From: Actinomycetota bacterium
Lineage (GTDB): Bacteria > Actinomycetota > Actinomycetes > Nanopelagicales > Nanopelagicaceae
Assembly: GCA_016870855.1 (NCBI GenBank)
Contig: VGAF01000084.1
Coordinates: forward strand, 1 to 5,049
DNA length: 5,049 nucleotides
Direction: 5' to 3'
Shown piece after piece: positions 1 through 5,049 of the stretch. The translations under genes and the position numbers were made by a program. Within the stretch, counting starts at the first letter, position 1. Each line of letters opens with the position of its first letter. Under the pieces are notes generated by a model. That model had not been told where the DNA came from, made no database searches, and was given only the letters and a program-made list of their open reading frames with translations.

Positions 1-461
1 CCATTTGGCACTTTCAGGGGAATCTACAGAGCAACAAGATTCGTTCAATAGTTGGGTGGGCGGATTTCATACATTCACTTGACAACGAATCCCATGCTAA
101 GAAGATCAAAGAAGCTGCAACCTCGCTGGGAAAATCCCAGAAAGTATTTCTCCAAGTAAATCTTGACTCAGGTACCGGAAATGAAAATCGAAGCGGAATT
201 GATCCCAATAACTTTGAAGAGTTTTCTGAATTCTTAATCTCACTCAATAACCTCGAATTGGTAGGAGTGATGGGAGTCGCGCCGCTTGGAAAGGACCCAG
301 CCCCTGGTTTCGAACTTCTCTATGAGCTCTCCCTCAGATTGCGCACCAAAAAGTCCAGTGCATCCTTCATTTCTGCAGGAATGAGTGGGGATTACCTGGT
401 AGCGCTTAGATTTGGCGCGACACATATCCGAATCGGAAGTTCAATCCTCGGTTCACGATAG
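1..461 (+). CDS. yggS: YggS/PLPBP family pyridoxal-phosphate homeostasis protein, 5'-partial
   Basis: This is the C-terminal 152 residues of a YggS (PROSC/PLPBP) protein; the reading frame is open from base 3 to a TAG at 459-461. The family is a cytosolic single-domain TIM barrel (alanine-racemase-like fold) that binds PLP and balances vitamin B6 and amino-acid pools without known catalysis. Visible signatures are WHFQGNLQSNK at partial residues 2-12, a VNLDSG...RSGIDP strand-loop segment, VGVMGVAPLG, the PLP-phosphate loop GMSGD at 126-130 and the terminal RIGSSILGSR. The family usually has about 230 residues, so roughly 75-80 N-terminal residues, including the PLP-binding lysine, lie left of the window. 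In actinobacteria yggS normally sits between ftsZ/pgeF and sepF, and sepF indeed follows after 22 bases. Identification is firm; the start cannot be seen. Confidence 0.95.
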   Translation, partial: IWHFQGNLQSNKIRSIVGWADFIHSLDNESHAKKIKEAATSLGKSQKVFLQVNLDSGTGNENRSGIDPNNFEEFSEFLISLNNLELVGVMGVAPLGKDPAPGFELLYELSLRLRTKKSSASFISAGMSGDYLVALRFGATHIRIGSSILGSR

Positions 462-470
462 TCCCAACCC

Positions 471-476
471 TAAAAT
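471..476 (+). promoter_or_regulatory. Possible -10 element for a leaderless sepF transcript
   Basis: TAAAAT fits the actinobacterial TANNNT -10 pattern and ends 7 bases before the sepF ATG at 484, so initiation would fall at or next to the A of the start codon. No purine-rich Shine-Dalgarno sequence is present in the 22-base gap, which favours leaderless initiation or coupling to yggS. No convincing -35 hexamer is visible, and short AT-rich hexamers arise easily by chance. Confidence 0.35.
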
Positions 477-483
477 TCACCCT

Positions 484-930
484 ATGGCTAATGGACTTAG
501 AAGAATGACTAACTATCTAGGGCTCACCGAAGATGATGGCTCATCAGCGCCGGCTCCAACTCGCGCTCTCAATCCAGTTGTGAAGACCCAATCATCTAGC
601 GCTCGATCCCCGAAGTTAAGCGTTGCCCCGGTTGTTGAATCACAGCCTGCGATGGATCGCATCGTAACAATCACGCCGCGCTTCTATAGTGAAGCTCGCG
701 CAATCGGTGAGTATTACCGTGAAGGTAATCCTGTAATTATGAATTTGAGCGATATGGAAGAGTCAGAGCGAAAGCGGTTAATTGATTTTGCTTCGGGACT
801 TGTTTTTGGTCATGCCGGAACTATCGAGAGAGTAACTTCGAAGGTATTTCTTCTTACTCCACCTAATGTGATTGTTAGTGGCGAAGAGAAGAGCGCTGCG
901 GCGCAAGCAAGCTTCTTCAATCAGAGCTGA
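484..930 (+). CDS. sepF: SepF, cell-division FtsZ membrane anchor
   Basis: This encodes a 148-residue SepF, the cytoplasmic protein that tethers FtsZ filaments to the membrane and helps bundle them at the septum. Residues 1-14 (MANGLRRMTNYLGL) form the amphipathic membrane-binding helix, closely resembling the N-terminus typical of actinobacterial SepF, followed by the acidic TEDDG. Residues 20-57 are a low-complexity Ser/Ala/Pro linker. The conserved core runs from about 58 to 133: DRIVTITPRFYSEAR, GNPVIMNLSDM, then DFASGLVFGHAG with the glycines of the dimer interface, and KVFLLTPPNV. The ATG at 484 is chosen over an in-frame ATG at 412, because the earlier one lies inside yggS and adds 24 residues absent from the family. 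There is no clear ribosome-binding site, so translation may be leaderless or coupled to yggS. Function is confident by motif and context. Confidence 0.95.
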   Translation: MANGLRRMTNYLGLTEDDGSSAPAPTRALNPVVKTQSSSARSPKLSVAPVVESQPAMDRIVTITPRFYSEARAIGEYYREGNPVIMNLSDMEESERKRLIDFASGLVFGHAGTIERVTSKVFLLTPPNVIVSGEEKSAAAQASFFNQS

Positions 931-934
931 GACC

Positions 935-1213
935 TTGCTTAATTTCACTTCTTGGATTGTCTTTGCCCTTAATATTTTCTTGCTCGCACTTTTCGCGCGA
1001 TTAGTTCTCGACTACGTCCGGTTGTTTCGGCCAAGTTGGCGGCCACGCGGAATCTTGATGCCACTAGCTGAAATCATCTATATCCTCACCGATAAGCCGT
1101 TGGCATTTGTACGTCGCTTCATTCCACCACTTCGAATGGGGCCAGTTGCGCTAGACCTCTCCTTCATAGTGCTCTTCTTTGGAATTCAGATTTTGATTGG
1201 AATCTTGCGCTAA
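935..1213 (+). CDS. yggT: YggT family small membrane protein
   Basis: This encodes a 92-residue integral membrane protein of the YggT/YlmG family. Two hydrophobic segments are visible, roughly residues 6-26 (WIVFALNIFLLALFARLV) and 73-91 (LDLSFIVLFFGIQILIGIL). The intervening loop is basic and carries the family signature ILTDKPLAFVRRFIPPLRMG. YlmG-type proteins are encoded next to sepF in many Gram-positives and are linked to division or membrane organisation, but no biochemical activity is established. The start is taken as TTG at 935, four bases after the sepF stop, because from there the first helix lines up with my recollection of the mycobacterial homologue. In-frame TTG 872 and GTG 878 would add 21 or 19 basic residues and overlap sepF by 50-60 bases. 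The bases just upstream, GAGCTGAG, are at best a weak ribosome-binding site. Family assignment is firm; the start is moderately sure. Confidence 0.88.
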   Translation: MLNFTSWIVFALNIFLLALFARLVLDYVRLFRPSWRPRGILMPLAEIIYILTDKPLAFVRRFIPPLRMGPVALDLSFIVLFFGIQILIGILR

Positions 1214-1232
1214 ATCGGCTAGGTCATAGACT
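1205..1232 (+). promoter_or_regulatory. Candidate leaderless promoter of kynU-kynA
   Basis: TAGACT at 1227-1232 fits the TANNNT -10 pattern. With six bases after it, transcription would start exactly on the A of the kynU ATG at 1239. TTGCGC at 1205-1210, in the last codons of yggT, is a partial -35 match at a 16-base spacing. No Shine-Dalgarno sequence close to the ATG is visible in the 25-base gap, which agrees with a leaderless mRNA, common in actinobacteria. If real, it would separate kyn expression from the division genes upstream. This is pattern matching only; read-through from yggT remains possible. Confidence 0.4.
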
Positions 1233-1238
1233 CCACTT

Positions 1239-2504
1239 ATGGAGCGTTCGCAAGCGGTTGCACTTGATCAACAAGATCCGCTGCGAGAGTTTAAGAAGCG
1301 CTTTGTAATCACCGATCCTGATACCTGTTACTTAGATGGCAACTCTTTGGGGCGACTCCCACACGAAACCGTTAAGGCTATTAATGATTTTCTCCATGAT
1401 GAATGGGGAAGGGAAGTTGTAGTGGGTTGGGGTCATTGGATTGACGAGGCCCAGAACACCGGAAATCTGATTGGTCGATCAGCACTGGGCGCTGCACCTG
1501 GCCAGGTTCTGGCTTGCGACACGACTAGTGTGAATATCTATCAGCTAGCTTCGGCCGCTCTGAAAGCTCGACCTGGACGCAAAACCATCATCACAGATGC
1601 GGCAAATTTTCCAACCGATCGATACATCCTTCAGGGTCTAGCAAAAGCCCACGGACTTAAATTGGTGACGATAGACAATGAAGATCCTTCGATATCTAGT
1701 AATGAATTAATTACGCCAGAACTGCTTGAAAGTTATCTGAGCGATGATGTCGCGCTAGTAAGCCTTCAAGTTATTCAATATCGCTCAGGAGCTAGGCAAG
1801 ATGTGAAAGCGTTAACAGATTTAGTCCACAGATTTGGAGCGCTAGTTCTTTGGGATGCCGCACACGCTATTGGTTCCATAAAGCTTGATTTAGATCGTGA
1901 TGGCGTCGACCTTGCCGTTGGCTGTACTTACAAATATGGAAATTCTGGTCCCGGAGCTCCGGCCTGGTTATATGTAAATAAAACTATTCAAAATGAACTA
2001 CAAGTCGCGATACAAGGTTGGTTTGCTCAACGTGATCAGTTTGCGATGGGGCCTACCTTTGAAAAAGATCAATCAATTCGTGGCTTCCAGATCGCTAGTC
2101 CTTCAATTATTGGATTGCGCTGCATCAATACCTCCTTCTCTATGATCGAGGAAGCGGGCATTGAAGAGATTGAAAAGAAGTGCGCAACCGGCACTTCTAT
2201 GATGGTGGAGTTATTTGAAAAGTGGCTACAACCGCTCGGCTTTACCTTGATAACTCCCGCATCACCCACGCAACGTGGTGGCCATATAACCCTTGCCCAT
2301 CCCGATGCAGAGCGAATCTCGATCGCGCTTCGTAAGTATGTAAATACTGTTGCGGATTATCGAACACCTAATTCGATTCGTCTTGCGATTTCTCCATTGG
2401 CAACCTCCTATACGGAAGTTTTTGATGGCTTCGCTCGAATTAGAGATCTAGTCGCATCAAAGAGCTACGAGAAAGTGGCTGCGGGGGAGTCTCGGGTAAC
2501 GTGA
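1239..2504 (+). CDS. kynU: Kynureninase (PLP-dependent)
   Basis: This encodes a 421-residue fold-type I PLP enzyme, the usual size for kynureninase. The family hydrolyses L-kynurenine to anthranilate plus L-alanine, or 3-hydroxykynurenine to 3-hydroxyanthranilate, in the cytosol. Family marks in order are DPLREF (13-18), YLDGNSLGRLP (31-41), GHWID (65-69), DTTSVN (94-99, PLP-phosphate region), NFPTDRY (123-129, Asp127 near the PLP ring), LWDAAHAIG (204-212, Asp206 pairing with the pyridine nitrogen, His209), TYKYGNSGPG (230-239, Lys232 as the expected Schiff-base lysine) and GWFAQRDQFAM (260-270). All catalytic positions are kept, but several flanking positions differ from typical bacterial sequences, for example LQVIQYRSG (176-184) where VNYRTG is common, and KYGNSGPG instead of KYLNGGPG. 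The ATG at 1239 leaves nine residues before the conserved D-Q-Q-D-P segment. The gene overlaps kynA by 4 bp, which supports the pathway assignment. Substrate preference cannot be read from sequence. Confidence 0.9.
   Translation: MERSQAVALDQQDPLREFKKRFVITDPDTCYLDGNSLGRLPHETVKAINDFLHDEWGREVVVGWGHWIDEAQNTGNLIGRSALGAAPGQVLACDTTSVNIYQLASAALKARPGRKTIITDAANFPTDRYILQGLAKAHGLKLVTIDNEDPSISSNELITPELLESYLSDDVALVSLQVIQYRSGARQDVKALTDLVHRFGALVLWDAAHAIGSIKLDLDRDGVDLAVGCTYKYGNSGPGAPAWLYVNKTIQNELQVAIQGWFAQRDQFAMGPTFEKDQSIRGFQIASPSIIGLRCINTSFSMIEEAGIEEIEKKCATGTSMMVELFEKWLQPLGFTLITPASPTQRGGHITLAHPDAERISIALRKYVNTVADYRTPNSIRLAISPLATSYTEVFDGFARIRDLVASKSYEKVAAGESRVT
2483..2489 (+). promoter_or_regulatory. Probable ribosome-binding site of kynA
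   Basis: GGGGGAG inside the last codons of kynU is the only strongly purine-rich stretch before the GTG at 2501. Its 11-base spacing is a little long. Along with the GTGA stop/start overlap it supports the GTG start and suggests translational coupling of kynA to kynU. Confidence 0.45.
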
Positions 2505-3289
2505 GTAACGAGCAGGCCCTTAATTACAACAACTATCTAAAGGTTGATGAACTTCTCTCACTCCAACAGCCTCTATCTGATGGCCCGGAACATGATGAGT
2601 TGCTCTTCATCGTCATCCATCAAACTTATGAACTATGGTTTAAGGAATTGATTCACGAATTTGCCGCCTCCCAAGTGGCACTTGAAGCAGGGGATACCCA
2701 TAGAGCGCTTTCGATACTTGGTCGGATTAGAGCTATTTTGAAGATTTGCGTCGCCCAGATAGATATCCTCGAAACGATGACGCCGCTGCAATTCAATTCC
2801 TTCAGAAGCCGACTCGGTGAATCTAGCGGATTCCAATCCGCACAGTTCCGCGAGGTTGAGGCGATTCTCGGTAGACGTGATGTGCGCGCTGCTGCACATC
2901 TACTTCCGCAAGATAAAGAGCGAGTAGAACGCTGGATGGCCGCTAGATCACTTTGGGATTCAGTCATGCATTACGTAGTTAAGCGTGGTTACCGAATTCC
3001 AGATTCGGTTATGAACCGCGATGTCACCAAACATTATGAGCCCAATCCAGATGTACAAGAAGTTCTCATTGAGTTACATCGCAAAGATCCAGAAGCTGGT
3101 CTGGTGTTCGAGCGCTTGGTAGATATCGATGAAGGTCTTCAGGAGTGGCGTTATCGACATGTAAAGATGGTCGAGCGAACGATTGGAAGGAAGGCCGGAA
3201 CCGGTGGTTCGGCTGGCGCTGACTATTTAAGACAGACTCTCTTCAATCCAACCTTCCCAGATCTATGGGAGATCAGGAATCGCTTCTAA
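2501..3289 (+). CDS. kynA: Tryptophan 2,3-dioxygenase (heme)
   Basis: This encodes a 262-residue tryptophan 2,3-dioxygenase, the tetrameric cytosolic heme enzyme that inserts O2 across the indole C2-C3 bond of L-tryptophan to give N-formylkynurenine. Signatures are LNYNNYLKVDELLSLQQPLS near the N-terminus; HDELLFIVIHQTYELW with Phe36 and the substrate-side His40 (His55 of the Xanthomonas enzyme); MTPLQFNSFRSRLG with Arg102, which binds the substrate carboxylate (Xanthomonas Arg117); SGFQSAQFRE; WRYRHVKMVERTIG with His220, the proximal heme ligand (Xanthomonas His240); and GTGGSAG with Thr234 (Xanthomonas Thr254). Phe98 stands where Xanthomonas has Tyr113; as I recall, human TDO also has Phe there, so this is not a defect. 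The chain is slightly shorter than most bacterial homologues, mainly at the N-terminus. GTG at 2501 shares GTGA with the kynU stop. All catalytic residues are present, so it is probably active. The 3' end overlaps the convergent ileS stop. Confidence 0.96.
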   Translation: MSNEQALNYNNYLKVDELLSLQQPLSDGPEHDELLFIVIHQTYELWFKELIHEFAASQVALEAGDTHRALSILGRIRAILKICVAQIDILETMTPLQFNSFRSRLGESSGFQSAQFREVEAILGRRDVRAAAHLLPQDKERVERWMAARSLWDSVMHYVVKRGYRIPDSVMNRDVTKHYEPNPDVQEVLIELHRKDPEAGLVFERLVDIDEGLQEWRYRHVKMVERTIGRKAGTGGSAGADYLRQTLFNPTFPDLWEIRNRF

Positions 3290-5049
3290 ATTCTCACCAG
3301 CTTTAGCGTTAGCCCTAACTCTTCATCGCTCAAGGAAAGAGTCTTATCTCGCTCGAAGGAAGTGGCGAGAACCTCTTCGGAGATATGGCTCGTAGCCTCG
3401 ACAATCGCTTGGGCTACATCTTCATTTGAGTTCCATCGCACTTGAATGCGATCACTAACGTCAAAGCCGGACTCTTTACGAGCATCTTGGATTGCCCGGA
3501 TTGCTTCACGAACGACTCCTTTAGCGATAAGACGAGCATCTAGCGCTAGATCTAAAGCGACGCTCTCCCCAGCGTGAGAGGCGACCGACCAACCAGTTCG
3601 AGGCGTCTCCGTAATCACGAGATCCTCTTCTGAGATATCAGCTACGCCGCCGCTGTATTGGAGTGTGGCGCTTCCGTCGCGACGAACGCTTGAAACTAAC
3701 TCTGCAGCATCGAGCGAAGTAAGTGCTTTTGAAATCTCTTGTACTGCGCCACCATACTTATTTCCGAGGGAGCGGAAATTCGCCTTGATAGAGATATCAA
3801 CTAGATCTGGCGCGCTTGATAGATCATCTAAATGCTCAACATTTAGTTCATCTGCAATTTGATCCTTTAGCTCTGAAGCGAGGTTCTTCCAACCGCTTGC
3901 AGCTATGAGCGCCCGAGAGAGAGGCTGTCTTATCTTTACTTGGGATTGGGCGCGCGCTGCTCTACCAAGTTCTACCAACCGGCGGGCCAAGGCGACATCG
4001 CCGGACAACTTTTCATCGAGCGCTTTCTCATCTGACTTGGGAAAATCAGCAAGATGGATGGATAGAGGCAGATTTGGATTAACTTTTCGAGCCAAGACTT
4101 GCCAGACATGTTCTGTAATAAATGGAACCATTGGTGCCATCAACAGAGTCAAAGTCTCAATGCACTCATGGAGCGTTGCTAGGGCGGTGCTATCGCCATC
4201 CCAGAATCTCCTTCGGGAACGTCGAACATACCAATTGGAGAGATCATCGACAAACTTTGCGATTGCGCTGCCAGCTTTCTGTGAGTCAAAATCTGCGTAG
4301 GAACTATCGACAATCTCAACGAGTTGATTTAACTCACTTAAAATCCAGCGATCCATCATCGGGCGCTTTGAGACTGGAGCAACTTCACCTGGAATGTAAT
4401 TAGAAGCTGATGCATAGAGCGCCAAGAAAGAGACGGTATTCCAATAAGTAAGCAAGGTCTTTCGCACAACTTCGGAGATGATTTCATGCCCTACACGGCG
4501 AGCGCTCCAAGGCGAGCCGGATGCGAGCATGTACCAACGGACCGCATCAGCGCCATGTCGATCCATTAGCGGCATTGGTTCCAGGACATTGCCCAAGTGC
4601 TTACTCATCTTTCGGCCATCTTTATCGAGAATATGGCCGAGGCATAACACCGTCTTGTAAGAGGATTTGTCGAAGACCAATGTTCCGATAGCCATGAGCG
4701 TGTAAAACCAACCACGGGTTTGATCGATTGCCTCGCAGATGAAGTCAGCTGGATATGCCTCCGTGAACTTCTCTTTAGATCCGGCTTTATGCGGATAACC
4801 CCATTGAGCAAATGGCATCGCTCCAGAGTCGTACCAGCAATCAATCACTTCTCGCGTGCGAACCATGACATTCTTGCATTCGATACATGGAAAAGTGATC
4901 GCATCGACATATGGACGATGGAGCTCAAGATCCCCAAGATCTCTTCCGGCAAACTTTGTTAATTCGCTCTTGGAAGATATCGCTAACTCATGTCCATCTT
5001 CGCATCGCCATATTGGTAGCGGTGTTCCCCAATACCGATTTCGAGAGAG
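3286..5049 (-). CDS. ileS: Isoleucyl-tRNA synthetase, 5'-partial
   Basis: This is the C-terminal 587 residues of isoleucyl-tRNA synthetase, which charges tRNA-Ile with isoleucine using ATP. The frame is open from the right edge to a TAG at 3286-3288; an internal Met at 4866 is not the start. Partial residues 2-14 (SRNRYWGTPLPIW) begin the class I catalytic part after the editing insertion. Cys16/His20 and Cys55/Cys58 look like a zinc knuckle. VIDCWYDSGAMPFAQWGYP, AIDQTRGWFYTL and KMSKHLGN (147-154; KMSKH at bases 4597-4611) complete the catalytic core. The helical anticodon-binding domain follows (MMDRWILSELNQL, NWYVRRSRRRFW, LMAPMVPFITEHVW), then a C-terminal domain of about 240 residues without a terminal zinc finger. 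The KMSKH loop and long C-terminal region fit the roughly 1040-residue actinobacterial form (type 2, eukaryote-like), so about 450 residues, including HIGH and the editing domain, lie beyond the window. The type 2 assignment is from memory of the family. Confidence 0.96.
   Translation of the reverse strand, partial: LSRNRYWGTPLPIWRCEDGHELAISSKSELTKFAGRDLGDLELHRPYVDAITFPCIECKNVMVRTREVIDCWYDSGAMPFAQWGYPHKAGSKEKFTEAYPADFICEAIDQTRGWFYTLMAIGTLVFDKSSYKTVLCLGHILDKDGRKMSKHLGNVLEPMPLMDRHGADAVRWYMLASGSPWSARRVGHEIISEVVRKTLLTYWNTVSFLALYASASNYIPGEVAPVSKRPMMDRWILSELNQLVEIVDSSYADFDSQKAGSAIAKFVDDLSNWYVRRSRRRFWDGDSTALATLHECIETLTLLMAPMVPFITEHVWQVLARKVNPNLPLSIHLADFPKSDEKALDEKLSGDVALARRLVELGRAARAQSQVKIRQPLSRALIAASGWKNLASELKDQIADELNVEHLDDLSSAPDLVDISIKANFRSLGNKYGGAVQEISKALTSLDAAELVSSVRRDGSATLQYSGGVADISEEDLVITETPRTGWSVASHAGESVALDLALDARLIAKGVVREAIRAIQDARKESGFDVSDRIQVRWNSNEDVAQAIVEATSHISEEVLATSFERDKTLSLSDEELGLTLKLVRI

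Noticed and set aside
412..483. In-frame upstream ATG that would extend SepF by 24 residues.
   Set aside because: It lies within the yggS coding region, and the extra residues precede the conserved SepF membrane helix, which fits a start at 484.
2633..2967. Minus-strand open frames opposite kynA.
   Set aside because: The plus-strand frame encodes an intact tryptophan 2,3-dioxygenase with all key residues; the opposite-strand translations show no domain features.
3539..3550. A 12-base perfect palindrome (TCTAGCGCTAGA), followed by an overlapping TAGATCTA, as a possible operator or hairpin.
   Set aside because: It lies inside the ileS coding frame, has no loop or T-tract, and is not repeated in the window; chance is the simpler explanation.
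3905..4300. Long plus-strand open frame opposite ileS.
   Set aside because: It is antisense to a well-conserved synthetase, its translation has no recognisable family features, and it is best explained as a shadow of ileS codon use.
4597..4611. KMSKH instead of KMSKS in IleRS as a possible active-site defect.
   Set aside because: KMSKHLGN is, to my knowledge, the normal form in actinobacterial IleRS; the catalytic lysines are retained.
4864..4866. Met codon as a possible start of a truncated ileS.
   Set aside because: The same frame stays open to the right edge and encodes conserved IleRS sequence (SRNRYWGTPLPIW and a Cys/His plus Cys-x2-Cys pair), so the gene is only cut by the window.

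Overview
The window looks like a chromosomal segment of an actinobacterium. The evidence is the gene order yggS-sepF-yggT, which is the downstream end of the actinobacterial cell-division (ftsZ) cluster, a SepF of actinobacterial type starting MANGLRRMTNYLGL, and an isoleucyl-tRNA synthetase with the KMSKHLGN form of the KMSKS loop. Base composition appears near 50% GC by eye. Together with short intergenic gaps and apparently leaderless starts, this would fit a small-genome freshwater or marine lineage such as Nanopelagicales (acI) better than Streptomyces or Mycobacterium. That placement is an inference.

Left part (1-1213, + strand): the 3' two thirds of yggS (PLP homeostasis), then sepF (FtsZ membrane anchor) and yggT (small two-helix membrane protein). 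They are tightly packed and probably co-transcribed from the division cluster to the left.

Middle (1239-3289, + strand): a two-gene tryptophan-catabolic unit, kynU (kynureninase) and kynA (heme tryptophan 2,3-dioxygenase), joined by a 4-bp GTGA overlap. KynA opens the indole ring of tryptophan to give N-formylkynurenine. After deformylation, KynU cleaves kynurenine to anthranilate plus alanine (or 3-hydroxykynurenine to 3-hydroxyanthranilate). The formamidase needed between them is not in the window. A possible leaderless promoter sits directly in front of kynU.

Right part (3286-5049, - strand): the C-terminal 587 residues of ileS, which continues past the right edge. It converges on kynA, and the two stop codons overlap.

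In many actinobacteria divIVA (wag31) follows yggT, and in Streptomyces ileS comes next in the same direction. Here kynU-kynA occupies the divIVA position and ileS is inverted. This is the most notable structural point. I found no RNA genes, mobile elements, CRISPR arrays or obvious repeats, and nothing that looks like a new defence or biosynthetic system. There is no gene-free stretch above 25 bases.
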